Assembly (NCBI GenBank): GCA_905182285.1
Contig: CAJJAY010000011.1
Coordinates: 1-40,193 of the forward strand
Reading direction: 5' to 3'
DNA: 40,193 bases
From: an uncultured Amylibacter sp.
GTDB lineage: Bacteria > Pseudomonadota > Alphaproteobacteria > Rhodobacterales > Rhodobacteraceae
The notes beneath the pieces are model-generated. The model was not told the DNA's origin. It was given only the letters and a program-made list of their open reading frames with translations, and did no database searches. How positions within the stretch are numbered: position 1 is the first letter of the stretch; the number at the start of each line of letters is the position of its first letter. The position numbers and the translations under genes were made by a program. Below are positions 27,005 through 36,682 of the stretch, one piece after another.

Positions 27005-28018
27005 ATGGAAGACCTATTAAATGCATTTTTCTTAATGTCTAACTTTGTATTTGTTCCAGCAATTGCATATGGTTCACAACTTGCTTTGGGTGCAGTAGGG
27101 GTAACATTAGTATATGGTATATTAAGGTTTTCTAATTTTGCACATGGAGACACTATGGCATTTGGAACTATGTTTGTTATATTATTCACATGGCTATTTC
27201 AATCATATGGTATAAATCTTGGACCACTACCTACTGCATTATTAGCTCTACCTTTTGGTATAATTATAACCATAGTTTTTTTATTAGGTTCAGATAAATT
27301 GGTGTATAAATTTTATAGAGCAAAAAAAGCAGTTCCTGTAACTTATCTTATTGCTTCTGTTGGAATTATGTTTGTTTTAAATGGTATAGTTCGATTTATT
27401 ATTGGCCCAAATGATCAACGCTTTGCTGATGGTGAACGCTTTATAATTAAAGCAAAAACAATGAAACAGTTTCTTGGAACAGCTGAAGGCGTTTCTATAA
27501 AAGTTTCTCAAGGCTTAACGGTTGTTACTGCAATTATTGTGGTCATGGTTTTATTTTGGTTTTTAAACAAAACTCGTACAGGTAAATCTATGAGAGCTTT
27601 TTCTGATAATGAAGATTTAGCTTTGCTATCTGGAATTAATCCAGACAAAGTTGTTGCTGTGACATGGATATTAGTAGCTATATTAGCAACTATTGCCGGC
27701 ACTTTGTATGGTCTTGATAAATCATTTAAACCTTTTACATATTTCATGCTACTTCTACCAATATTTGCTTCAGCTATAGTTGGTGGATTAGGAAATCCTT
27801 TAGGCGCAATTGCTGGTGGATTTGTAATAGCATTTTCTGAAATTATGATTACGTATCCATACAAAAAATTTGTAGCATATATAGTTCCAGGAGATTGGAA
27901 GCCTGAAGGGTTAGTTCAATTATTAGCTACTGATTATAAATTTGCTGTTAGTTTTATTATACTTGTTTTGGTATTACTTTTTAGACCAACTGGAATTTTT
28001 GCAGGAAAGTCAGTTTAA
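27005..28018 (+). CDS. livH: Branched-chain-type ABC transporter permease (LivH)
   Basis: A 337-residue inner-membrane permease with about eight hydrophobic helices. Family parts include ALGAVGVTLVYGILRFSNFAHGD near the N terminus, then MRAFSDNEDLALLSGINPDKV (coupling region) and the C-terminal IVGGLGNPLGAIAGGF. It pairs with LivM; the LivH stop and LivM start share one base (TAATG). Confidence 0.92.
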   Translation: MEDLLNAFFLMSNFVFVPAIAYGSQLALGAVGVTLVYGILRFSNFAHGDTMAFGTMFVILFTWLFQSYGINLGPLPTALLALPFGIIITIVFLLGSDKLVYKFYRAKKAVPVTYLIASVGIMFVLNGIVRFIIGPNDQRFADGERFIIKAKTMKQFLGTAEGVSIKVSQGLTVVTAIIVVMVLFWFLNKTRTGKSMRAFSDNEDLALLSGINPDKVVAVTWILVAILATIAGTLYGLDKSFKPFTYFMLLLPIFASAIVGGLGNPLGAIAGGFVIAFSEIMITYPYKKFVAYIVPGDWKPEGLVQLLATDYKFAVSFIILVLVLLFRPTGIFAGKSV

Positions 28019-29322
28019 TGTTGCTAAATAGAAATTTTATTTATTTTACAATAATGGCACTTCTTTTAATTGGAGTAGGCCAGTTTCAGAGTTGGAATGT
28101 ATCCCTTTCTATTTTAAATTTATGTCTGATCAGTGCAATAATGGCTTTAGGCGTAAATATTCAATGGGGATATGCTGGATTATTTAATGTAGGTATCATG
28201 GGCTTTGCTGCGTTAGGTGGACTTGCTGCTGTTTTGGTTGCAATGCCTCCAGTTGAAGGTGCGTGGGCCACTGGTGGATGGGGCGCAATAGGTGGCTTAA
28301 TACTTGCTGTTATATCTATCAGTTTAGCAGTCATAACATATAAAAGAATGAAAGCAGGCCGTTATAGAACAATTTCAATTATTACTATCTGCATTATAGG
28401 CTTCTTTGTCACAAGAATGGTTTTTGGCCCTGCAACACAAGCGATAGAAGCGATTAATCCTGCTAAATCTGGATATTTAGGTGGATTAGGTCTACCAATA
28501 GTTGTTTCATGGCCGGTTGGTGGATTATTTGCTGGAATAGCTGCATGGGTTATTGGCAAAATCACTCTAGGATTACGTTCAGATTATTTAGCTATAGCTA
28601 CATTAGGTATATCAGAAATTATAATTGCAGTTCTTAAACATGAAGATTGGATGACAAGAGGTGTTAAAAATGTAATTGGAATGCCAAGACCAGTCCCATA
28701 TGAAGTAAACCTCCAAACAACAGAATGGTTTATTAATCTAAGTAACTCATTGGGCGCTGAACCAATTGGTTTTTCAAGTATATTTGTAAAAATTTGTTAT
28801 GCAAGTTTATTTATGTTGATGTTATTGATTGTATTATGGCTATCTGAAACTGCGTTAAAATCTCCATGGGGTCGTATGATGCGTGCAATCCGAGATAACG
28901 AAGTTTCCGCAAATGCAATGGGAAAAAATGTTACTAAACGACATTTACAGGTTTTTGTATTAGGATCTGTGGTTGTTGGGCTTGCTGGGGCAATGCTAAC
29001 GACCTTAGATGGCCAACTTACTCCAACATCATATCAACCGTTACGTTTTACATTTTTAATTTGGATTATGGTCATTGTAGGTGGCTCAGGGAATAACTGG
29101 GGAGCAATATTAGGCGGATTTGTAATATGGTTTTTTTGGATAGAAGCAGAACCACTCGGCATTTTACTAATGAATGTAATTACTTCAGGAATGTCTGAAG
29201 ATAGTGGCCTCAGATTACATTTAATAAATTCTGCAGCGCATATGAGATTGATGACTATGGGATTAATTTTATTACTTGTTTTAAGGTTTAGTCCAAAAGG
29301 TTTATTACCAGAAAAATCATAA
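28018..29322 (+). CDS. livM: Branched-chain-type ABC transporter permease (LivM)
   Basis: A 434-residue permease, longer than many LivM proteins. The core shows ALGVNIQWGYAGLFNVGIMGF, the coupling loop MMRAIRDNEVSANAMGKNV and VIVGGSGNNWGAILGGF. The extra length comes from residues of about 80-180, which add hydrophobic helices between the N-terminal core and LRSDYLAIATLG. It ends 15 bases from the convergent putA stop, and there is no hairpin between the two. Confidence 0.92.
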   Translation: MLLNRNFIYFTIMALLLIGVGQFQSWNVSLSILNLCLISAIMALGVNIQWGYAGLFNVGIMGFAALGGLAAVLVAMPPVEGAWATGGWGAIGGLILAVISISLAVITYKRMKAGRYRTISIITICIIGFFVTRMVFGPATQAIEAINPAKSGYLGGLGLPIVVSWPVGGLFAGIAAWVIGKITLGLRSDYLAIATLGISEIIIAVLKHEDWMTRGVKNVIGMPRPVPYEVNLQTTEWFINLSNSLGAEPIGFSSIFVKICYASLFMLMLLIVLWLSETALKSPWGRMMRAIRDNEVSANAMGKNVTKRHLQVFVLGSVVVGLAGAMLTTLDGQLTPTSYQPLRFTFLIWIMVIVGGSGNNWGAILGGFVIWFFWIEAEPLGILLMNVITSGMSEDSGLRLHLINSAAHMRLMTMGLILLLVLRFSPKGLLPEKS

Positions 29323-29337
29323 AATTTATTATATATT

Positions 29338-32300
29338 TCAATTACTATTAACCAATAGCTCAACATTACCACCAGCTGCTGTAGTATCTATACATACGTG
29401 TCTTTCAATTTTAAGATGATCTAATGAACTTATGTCTGTAACTATGGGGATTATATTTCCTTTGCGATTTGCTAATGCTTTTCGTGCTTTTCTAACATCA
29501 TTAACTTTTGACCATAATATTACAGCTGAAAAATTTTCTAATTTACTTAATAAATCTAAATCTAATCCTAAAATAATACAGGCAATACTACCCGAAGCAT
29601 TAACAGTTTTTTCTTGGATTTTAGCTTGTTCTATCGATGGACCTAAACATAAAATAACACCTTTTGGATAAGTAGTTAAAATATTTGATTCACCTGTTGG
29701 GCCAGGAAGTGATATCGATTTAATAGCTTTTCGTTTAGGCTTTGGACAATTGTTTATTATATGTTGTGCCTCAGAAATCGTTATCTTTTTATCAATATAA
29801 TCAAATGATGGATTAACTTCATTTTTAACAAATTGATAAAGATAAGATGGCCCTCCAGCTTTTGGTCCTGTGCCAGATAATCCTTCTCCACCAAAAGGTT
29901 GTGAGCCAACGACTGCTCCTATTTGATTGCGATTTACATAAATATTTCCAACGTTTAAGTTTTCACAAAGATAATGTATTCTTGAGTCAATACGAGAATG
30001 TATTCCAAATGTTAATCCATAACCTTTTTTATTTATATCATTTACTATCGATGAAATTTCACCGGATTTAAATGTTGCTATATGCAAAACAGGACCAAAT
30101 ATTTCTTTTTCTAGATCCAATATTGATTTTACTTTTATTACCGTCGGTTTAACGAATGCATCATTATATGGTGTATCCACTTGATATAATACATTTTTAT
30201 TTTTTAAAGCTAATTGAATGTAATTATTTATTTGTTTTGCTGCATTTTTGCTAATAATAGGTCCAATGTCAGTATTATCATGCCAAGGGTTATTAATTAT
30301 TAATTCATCCATCGCACCATAAAGCATACTTAAAAATTTATTAGCGATATCCTCTTGTAAATAAAGCACTCTAAGAGCAGAGCATCGTTGGCCCGCAGAT
30401 TGAAAGGAACTCGCTATAATATCTTTAACTGCCTGTTCTGGAAGTGCCGTGCTATCAACAATCATAGCGTTAATCCCACCTGTTTCAGCAATTATAGATG
30501 CTTTGGGATTTCCTTTATCTGCTGAATTTTTATTTATTAACTGTGAAACTGTAGTTGATCCTGTAAAACATATTCCATCTATGGATTTGTTAGTAATCAA
30601 AGCATCACCAACTACAGGGCCGTTTCCTATTAATAGTTGAAGTGAACTTCTAGGAACACCTGCTTCATACATAAGCTCAACAGCTTTTATAGCAATTATT
30701 GGTGTTAAATCTGCAGGCTTAGCTAAAACAGCATTACCAACTGATAAGGCTGCAATTATTTGTCCTGTAAAAATTGCTAATGGAAAATTCCATGGAGAAA
30801 TACAAACAATTTTACCTTTTGGTTTTGAATTAGTGATTTTGGCAGATTCATATGAATAATATCGAATAAAATCAACTGCTTCTCTAATTTCAGATATGGA
30901 GTCATTTAAAGTTTTTCCTGCTTCACGTGTTAAAATTGCAAAAAATTCAGCAAAATTTTCTTCATATAGGTCTGCAATTCTGTTTAATATAATTGATTTA
31001 TCACTATTTGATATTTTCCAAGTTTTTGCATTTTGTATTGCTTTATCGACATCCAATAAACTGACGTTCTTAACCTCACCGACAATATCATTCTTGTCAT
31101 ATGGGTTTAGAATTAATGTAGTAGTGCCTGATGGATCAGTTATCATTTTTGAAGATACAATCCATTTTTTGTATCTAAATTTTTCACGGTTTAAATTTAT
31201 ATGTTTTAATTCAGTCACACTGCTTAAATCATATCCAGATGAATTTGATCTTGATGGATTATATATTTCACAAGGCTTTGTTACTTTATTTGGTCTGTAA
31301 GATGATGATTGCCATTTGTATATTGGATCCACAACAACTTCAGAAGGCTCAATGCTTTTATCAAGTATTTGATTTACAAATGATGAGTTTGCACCATTTT
31401 CAAGTAATCTTCTCACTAAGTATGCAAGTAAGTCATCATGAATTCCAACTGGAGCGTAAATTCTACATTTTATCTGATGATTTTGCATTATTTGATTGTA
31501 TAGAGTAGCACCCATTCCATGTAGTCTTTGAAACTCATAGTTTTGGTTTTGTTTTGCAATTTTAATAATTGAAAAAATTGTATGCGCATTATGTGTAGCA
31601 AATTGAGGATATATATAATCTGTCATATTAAAAAGTTTTTTTGCACATGCTAAATAAGAAATATCTGTAGCAGCTTTTGATGTAAAAACAGGGAAGTCCT
31701 TCATACCTTCAGATTGAGAGATTTTTATTTCTGTATCCCAATATGCGCCTTTAACCAAGCGAACCATTATTTTTTGATTATATTTTTTTGATAAAGCATA
31801 TAACCATTCTAAAACTTCTGAAGCTCTTTTGCTGTATGATTGGACCACAACACCAAAGCCGTTCCATCCTAATAAAAGCGGATTTGAAAATACTTGTTCA
31901 ATGATATCTAAGGATATATCTAATCTAGCAGCTTCTTCTGCATCAATATTTAAACCCATATTTGCTTGTTTGGCCAACAAAGCAAGTTTAAGAAGTCGGT
32001 CTCCTAGTATCTCTAAAACTGCTTTTTTGTGAACTAGTTCATATCGTGGATATAATGCAGATAGCTTAACTGAAATCCCTGGGTTATCTTTAATATCATT
32101 ACTTTTACAATGTTTTGATAAATATGAAATAGTATCAGCGTAAGCATTTGTATAATTAATTGCATCATTATTTGTTAAAGCTGCCTCTCCCAACATATCA
32201 TATGAGAATGTATAACCTTTATCTTGATATGATTTACCTCTTTTTATTGCTCTTTCAATCGATTGCCCCAATACAAACTGGTTGCCCATTTCCTTCATGG

Positions 32301-32787
32301 CTGCTCTTACTGCTTTTCTTATAAACGGTTCACCAAACTTTTTAATAAGTGAATAAATACTATTGTATACCTTTGGATCTTTAGAATTTTCTAAAACTTT
32401 ACCTGTAAGCATTAATCCCCATGTTGAAGCATTAACAAGTGTACTTTCAGAATTTCCAATATGTTCAACCCAACCTCTATCAGTCAGTTTATCTTTTATT
32501 AATATATCTATAGTTTTAGCATCAGGAATACGAAGAAGTGCTTCAGCCAAACACATCAACGAAATGCCTTCGGAATTTGATAATCCATACTCAGCTAAAA
32601 ATACTTCCATAACACCAGGTTTTTTATTTGACCTAAGTACTTCTACCAATGAAGCCGCACTAAGAATTATGTCTTTTTTTTCAATATCTGATAATTTAAT
32701 TGAATTAATCAAATCATGGATTAATTCATTTTCATCAATTAAATGATTCTTTCGTATTTTTTTTCTAATATTGTTAAGTATTTCCAT
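29338..32787 (-). CDS. putA: Bifunctional proline dehydrogenase / L-glutamate gamma-semialdehyde dehydrogenase PutA
   Basis: A 1149-residue PutA. After an alpha-helical N-terminal region, the FAD proline dehydrogenase barrel covers about 180-480 (MVRLVKGAYWDTEIK, then IYAPVGIHDDLLAYLVRRLLENG). The NAD aldehyde dehydrogenase follows at about 540-1000 (CISPWNFPLAIFTGQI, nucleophile C802 in SAGQRCSALR), then a C-terminal domain of about 140 residues as in longer PutA types. It oxidises proline to glutamate at the inner membrane face, passing electrons to quinone. It lacks the N-terminal ribbon-helix-helix of E. coli PutA, so it cannot repress itself; the divergent Lrp-family gene is the likely regulator. 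Confidence 0.96.
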   Translation of the reverse strand: MEILNNIRKKIRKNHLIDENELIHDLINSIKLSDIEKKDIILSAASLVEVLRSNKKPGVMEVFLAEYGLSNSEGISLMCLAEALLRIPDAKTIDILIKDKLTDRGWVEHIGNSESTLVNASTWGLMLTGKVLENSKDPKVYNSIYSLIKKFGEPFIRKAVRAAMKEMGNQFVLGQSIERAIKRGKSYQDKGYTFSYDMLGEAALTNNDAINYTNAYADTISYLSKHCKSNDIKDNPGISVKLSALYPRYELVHKKAVLEILGDRLLKLALLAKQANMGLNIDAEEAARLDISLDIIEQVFSNPLLLGWNGFGVVVQSYSKRASEVLEWLYALSKKYNQKIMVRLVKGAYWDTEIKISQSEGMKDFPVFTSKAATDISYLACAKKLFNMTDYIYPQFATHNAHTIFSIIKIAKQNQNYEFQRLHGMGATLYNQIMQNHQIKCRIYAPVGIHDDLLAYLVRRLLENGANSSFVNQILDKSIEPSEVVVDPIYKWQSSSYRPNKVTKPCEIYNPSRSNSSGYDLSSVTELKHINLNREKFRYKKWIVSSKMITDPSGTTTLILNPYDKNDIVGEVKNVSLLDVDKAIQNAKTWKISNSDKSIILNRIADLYEENFAEFFAILTREAGKTLNDSISEIREAVDFIRYYSYESAKITNSKPKGKIVCISPWNFPLAIFTGQIIAALSVGNAVLAKPADLTPIIAIKAVELMYEAGVPRSSLQLLIGNGPVVGDALITNKSIDGICFTGSTTVSQLINKNSADKGNPKASIIAETGGINAMIVDSTALPEQAVKDIIASSFQSAGQRCSALRVLYLQEDIANKFLSMLYGAMDELIINNPWHDNTDIGPIISKNAAKQINNYIQLALKNKNVLYQVDTPYNDAFVKPTVIKVKSILDLEKEIFGPVLHIATFKSGEISSIVNDINKKGYGLTFGIHSRIDSRIHYLCENLNVGNIYVNRNQIGAVVGSQPFGGEGLSGTGPKAGGPSYLYQFVKNEVNPSFDYIDKKITISEAQHIINNCPKPKRKAIKSISLPGPTGESNILTTYPKGVILCLGPSIEQAKIQEKTVNASGSIACIILGLDLDLLSKLENFSAVILWSKVNDVRKARKALANRKGNIIPIVTDISSLDHLKIERHVCIDTTAAGGNVELLVNSN

Positions 32788-32801
32788 TATGAAGCCCTTA
32801 T

Positions 32802-32822
32802 TTTGTATTATTATAATACAAA
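32802..32822. promoter_or_regulatory. Palindromic operator candidate at putA
   Basis: TTGTATTATTATAATACAA (32803-32821) is a near-perfect inverted repeat, arms of 9 bases when the flanking T and A are counted, with a 3-base centre. It is 15 bases upstream of the putA start and 105 upstream of the Lrp-family gene. Lrp/AsnC proteins bind AT-rich palindromes of this kind, and PutR-type regulators act on putA. The rest of 32788-32926 is A/T-only or nearly so. Confidence 0.55.
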
Positions 32823-32926
32823 TGCTTTAAATATAATGTCTAAATATCTTGATTATATATACATATATATTTTATTTTTATAAAATTTATAGTAATAATA
32901 TCTAAATATAAGGATTTTATAGTGAA

Positions 32927-33361
32927 ATGGATAAAATAGATTTAAAAATACTAAAGATATTAGAAAAAGATGGTCGAATAACTAATTCAGAGTTATCTGA
33001 AAAAATTGGATTGTCAAAAACCCCATGCCAATTAAGAGTTAAAAGTCTTATAAAAAATGGAGTTATTAAAGGTTTTAAAGCTATTTTAAATAATAGCATA
33101 TTGGATCGTAATCATATTGCATTTACTGAAGTAAAGCTAAATGACACAAGAGATGCAGCTTTAATTTCTTTTAATACAGCTGTTCGAGAAATACCTGAAA
33201 TAGAACAATGTCATATGATTGCTGGAAAATTTGACTATCTTTTGAAAGTACGGACAAAAAATATAATCGATTATCGTCATACATTAGGTGAAAAAATCTC
33301 TTCTTTGCCATGTGTATCAAACACATCAACACATGTTGTTATGGAAGCTATTAAAGATTGA
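32927..33361 (+). CDS. Lrp/AsnC-family regulator, probable PutR
   Basis: A 144-residue protein with the N-terminal helix-turn-helix NSELSEKIGLSKTPCQLRVK (about 20-39) and a C-terminal RAM ligand-binding domain (about 65-140) with EIEQCHMIAGKFDYLLKV. The size and order are typical of single-copy Lrp family members that act as octamers. It is divergent from putA, the arrangement of PutR, which activates putA with proline in Agrobacterium and Rhodobacter. That it controls putA is inferred from position and the palindrome between them. Confidence 0.9.
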   Translation: MDKIDLKILKILEKDGRITNSELSEKIGLSKTPCQLRVKSLIKNGVIKGFKAILNNSILDRNHIAFTEVKLNDTRDAALISFNTAVREIPEIEQCHMIAGKFDYLLKVRTKNIIDYRHTLGEKISSLPCVSNTSTHVVMEAIKD

Positions 33362-33380
33362 GCTTTGACGTATTACATTT

Positions 33381-34922
33381 TTAGAAAAGCTTTAGTTGTT
33401 TGTCTGTTATTATGTTTCTAGGCTTAGGTTTGGATTTAAACTTTCTACTGCCATGATTTTTGAAAATTATTCGAGACTCATGTTTGAACTTTTTACTTTT
33501 CCTAACTTCATAAATCTTTTCTTTTGCATTTTTTGCTTCTAATTCATGATCTACAATAGGTAAGGGGTAATCTTGTCCAATTATTACAGGAGATTTATCA
33601 AGCATGTTTTGTTGAAATTTCCACGGCTCATGAATAAACTCTATTGGTATATTTTTTAATTCTGGAATCCATTTTTTTATAAATTCACCATTTGGATCAT
33701 GTTCGATTGATTGTTTTATTGGATTATATACTCGCATTGCATTTATGCCAGTAACGCCTGATTGCATCTGCAGTTGGCTAAAATGAATACCTGGTTCAAA
33801 ATCTGTAAAAAGCTTCGCCAGGTGATTTCCTGACAAACGCCAATCAATCCAAAGTTGGTAACTTGCAAAGCTAACTAACATTGCCCTCATTCTAAACGTA
33901 ATCCATCCTTCAGATATTAAATTCCTCATACATGCATCAACAAAAGGATAACCAGTTTGACCCGTAGACCATGCAAGGAATTTTTCGTCACAAGCATCAT
34001 CTTTATGCAATTGCTCAAAAGCCGAATGCATACAATGAATTTCTATATCTGGTTGAGTTTCAAGTTTTTGTATGAAATGGCATCGCCAAGCTAACCTTGA
34101 ATTAAATGCCGTTAGATTTCTGCCATATTTTTTTTTATCATCAACAGATAATTGCAGCCTTCGTTTTTTTATAGATTGAACAATTTCTCTAACTGATAAC
34201 GTTCCCCAAGCTAGGTGTGCCGATAGTCTTGAACAATATTTTTCTGATTTTCCAGGTGCCGATATATGATATAAATACTCACTAGATCTTTCATTTAAAA
34301 AACTTTTTAAATCAATTATTGCATTTATTCTTCCACCTCTTTGAACTCTTCCCAAAAGAGGTTCGCCAAATAGTATATTATCCTTGCTTGGTAATTTACT
34401 ATGAATATTTTGTGATATTGGATTTATAAATTTTGGTTTGGGATGTATTTTTTCCAACATACGCTTATTACGAATTTTTGACCAATCATCTCGTGATGAA
34501 AGATTTCGAACAACTCCGTTAGATGGGTTTTCTTTTAAACCTATATCATTTTTCTTGCACCACTCTTGAACTCTTTTATCACGATTGTATGTCCAAATAT
34601 TTCCAGTTTCTTCATGTGAATATATATTTTTTATGCTAAATTTCTCATTAATTTTACTGAAAATCTCTACAGAATCTCCCACTTGTATGACTAATGGTTG
34701 ACCTAAACTACTCAATTCATCATTTAAATCAATCAGACAGTCATGAATGAAATGCCAATGCTTGCGCGAACTATGATCAGATTCCCAATAAATTGGTTCA
34801 ACAATATAAATTGGTATTAAAGGCAGCTTTTGCTGAGATGCATTTAACAACGGTGCATGATCATTTGTTCTTAGGTCGCGTTTGAACCAAACAATGTTAA
34901 TTGTCTCAAGCATTCTTTTCAC
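33381..34922 (-). CDS. Cryptochrome/photolyase-family DNA photolyase
   Basis: A 513-residue flavoprotein with the photolyase opening INIVWFKRDLRTNDHAPLL (antenna-chromophore domain) and the FAD-binding half SRLAWRCHFIQKLE, then TGYPFVDACMRNLISEGW, RMRAMLVSFASYQLWIDWR and the C-terminal VYNPIKQSIEHDPNGEF. The lineage is not the E. coli PhrB type but a proteobacterial group that travels with DUF2256. It uses blue light to reverse UV dimers, most likely CPDs. I keep GTG 34922; ATG 34913 gives a version three residues shorter. Its start overlaps the DUF2256 gene. The last 50 residues are lysine-rich. Confidence 0.88.
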   Translation of the reverse strand: MKRMLETINIVWFKRDLRTNDHAPLLNASQQKLPLIPIYIVEPIYWESDHSSRKHWHFIHDCLIDLNDELSSLGQPLVIQVGDSVEIFSKINEKFSIKNIYSHEETGNIWTYNRDKRVQEWCKKNDIGLKENPSNGVVRNLSSRDDWSKIRNKRMLEKIHPKPKFINPISQNIHSKLPSKDNILFGEPLLGRVQRGGRINAIIDLKSFLNERSSEYLYHISAPGKSEKYCSRLSAHLAWGTLSVREIVQSIKKRRLQLSVDDKKKYGRNLTAFNSRLAWRCHFIQKLETQPDIEIHCMHSAFEQLHKDDACDEKFLAWSTGQTGYPFVDACMRNLISEGWITFRMRAMLVSFASYQLWIDWRLSGNHLAKLFTDFEPGIHFSQLQMQSGVTGINAMRVYNPIKQSIEHDPNGEFIKKWIPELKNIPIEFIHEPWKFQQNMLDKSPVIIGQDYPLPIVDHELEAKNAKEKIYEVRKSKKFKHESRIIFKNHGSRKFKSKPKPRNIITDKQLKLF

Positions 34923-35040
34923 GTTTGCATCTTTCAGAGCAATATTTCACTTCATCCCAAACATTTCTCCATTTTTTACGCCAGGTAAATGGACGGAGAC
35001 ATCTTACACAAACTTTAGTTGGTAAATTAGACTTTTTCAT
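34906..35040 (-). CDS. DUF2256 zinc-ribbon protein
   Basis: A 44-residue protein, starting ATG 35038-35040 and ending TGA 34906-34908. It has two Cys pairs, CVRC (11-14) and CSERC (34-38), around FTWRKKWRNVWDEV, which is the DUF2256 signature. It should bind one zinc ion. The gene overlaps the stop of the Fe-S photolyase gene upstream and the start of the photolyase downstream, so all three are translated as a unit. DUF2256 genes are known next to photolyases, but their function is not established. Confidence 0.88.
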   Translation of the reverse strand: MKKSNLPTKVCVRCLRPFTWRKKWRNVWDEVKYCSERCKREKNA

Positions 35041-36562
35041 TATTTTCAATACGTTTTAGGAAAGTATTACTATCTGATCTAATAGATTCAAATTTCTCAG
35101 ATTTCATTTTGTCTAAATTTCTATAAATAAGCCCCATTCTTGGGTTATTTCTTAATTTATTTTCATTTCTTATTAAAAAATCCCAATATAGATAATTAAA
35201 TGGACACGCATCTTCTCCATTTTTTGAGCTTACTTTATAATGACAACTTTTACAGTAATTTGACATTCTATTTATATAAGCTCCACTGGCAGCATATGGC
35301 TTTGATGCCAGGACGCCACCGTCTGCATATAAAATCATACCAGTAACATTTGGCAATTCTACCCATTCATATGCATCTGAGTAAACTGCAAGATACCAAT
35401 TATTAACTTCATCAGGTTTAATACCAGTTAATAATACAAAATTACCAAGCACCATAAGCCTTTGGATGTGGTGTGCATAAGAGTTTTCTTTTGTTTCAGT
35501 GATACATTGCTTTAAACAATTCATATTTGTTTTGCCTGTCCAATAGAATTCAGGCAATTTTCTAGATGCTTCCAAAAAGTTTTCACTTTTATACTCTGGC
35601 ATTTTATACCAATAAACTCCCCTTATATACTCCCTCCATCCCAAGACTTGCCTTATAAACCCCTCTACAGCATTAAGTGGGGCTCTGTTGTCGTAAAATG
35701 CGCTTTCTACGGCCTTTATGCATTCTAATGGTGTCAGTAAGCCACAATTTAAATAGAAGCTTATATGGCTATGAAACATCCATGGCTCACCTTCGATCAT
35801 TGCATCTTGAAAATCACCAAACATACCTAAACGCTTATCTATAAATTCATCTAATATAATCAAAGCTTGTTGCCGAGTTACTGCAAAATTAAATGGTAAC
35901 AGATCTCCAAAGTGATCTTTAAAATTTTGATCAACTAGCTTTATAACATCTTTAGTTATTTCATCAGGTTTGTTTGAATAACTATCAGGAATTTTTAAAC
36001 CATTTTTGGGTGGTTTTCTATTTTCACTATCATAATTCCATTGCCCACCAATGGGCTCATCACCATCCATCAAAATATTATATTTTCGTCTCATATTTCG
36101 ATAAAAAAACTCCATCCTGAGCTGTTTTCTATCATTTGCCCACGTATTGAATTCATCAGTTGTACAAAGAAACCTATCATCATCTCTTATTTCAACATGA
36201 ATATTTAATTTATTCTCCCATTCTAATATTTCAGAATAAAGTCTAAACTCGTTTGGCTTTGTAACGATGATTTTTTTGTAATTATTAATATCTGTAGCTT
36301 TTTTTACTTCACCAAAAAGACTGCCACTATTATTAACATCATCATATTTTACATATTTCAACTTGAAATTTGATTCTTCTAAAAATTTAGAAAAATGCCG
36401 CATAGCTGAAAATAAAAAAGCTATTTTTTTCTTATGATGCTTTACATAGGTAGCCTCAGATTTAACTTCACATATTAAAATATTATCAGTTAATTTGTTT
36501 ACATCTCGTAAACTTGATATATTTTCATTAAGCTGATCACCTAATATTAACCTTAAAATCAT
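35027..36562 (-). CDS. phrB: Fe-S bacterial cryptochrome/photolyase, (6-4) photolyase PhrB type
   Basis: A 511-residue protein of the FeS-BCP group. It opens LRLILGDQLNENISSLRD, and the FAD half ends with GMILYADGGVLASKPYAASG. Four cysteines expected for the [4Fe-4S] cluster are at C349, C437, C440 and C453, each one residue lower than the C350, C438, C441 and C454 of Agrobacterium PhrB. H365 in YAHHIQRL matches the catalytic His 366 of that (6-4) photolyase. It repairs (6-4) photoproducts in blue light. It is the first gene of a three-gene photorepair operon. C353 is an extra cysteine near the first ligand. Confidence 0.92.
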   Translation of the reverse strand: MILRLILGDQLNENISSLRDVNKLTDNILICEVKSEATYVKHHKKKIAFLFSAMRHFSKFLEESNFKLKYVKYDDVNNSGSLFGEVKKATDINNYKKIIVTKPNEFRLYSEILEWENKLNIHVEIRDDDRFLCTTDEFNTWANDRKQLRMEFFYRNMRRKYNILMDGDEPIGGQWNYDSENRKPPKNGLKIPDSYSNKPDEITKDVIKLVDQNFKDHFGDLLPFNFAVTRQQALIILDEFIDKRLGMFGDFQDAMIEGEPWMFHSHISFYLNCGLLTPLECIKAVESAFYDNRAPLNAVEGFIRQVLGWREYIRGVYWYKMPEYKSENFLEASRKLPEFYWTGKTNMNCLKQCITETKENSYAHHIQRLMVLGNFVLLTGIKPDEVNNWYLAVYSDAYEWVELPNVTGMILYADGGVLASKPYAASGAYINRMSNYCKSCHYKVSSKNGEDACPFNYLYWDFLIRNENKLRNNPRMGLIYRNLDKMKSEKFESIRSDSNTFLKRIENNEKV

Positions 36563-36682
36563 CTCATAAACCTTAATTATCGATTAAATCAAAAAAAGGC
36601 GATTTTAACCACCAATATACGTGCTGTTAGTATGAATATATGGCTCAAGAAAGTATTTTATCTACCTTATTATTAAATTTTA

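Noticed and set aside
32860-32885. Run of alternating TA (tatatatacatatatat) ahead of the Lrp-family gene
   Set aside because: It is short, imperfect and in a very AT-rich promoter region; not supported as a repeat element or origin.
33361-33393. Inverted repeat agcttt...aaagct between the Lrp-family gene and the photolyase gene
   Set aside because: Only six pairs with a long spacer and no U-tract; too weak to call a terminator.
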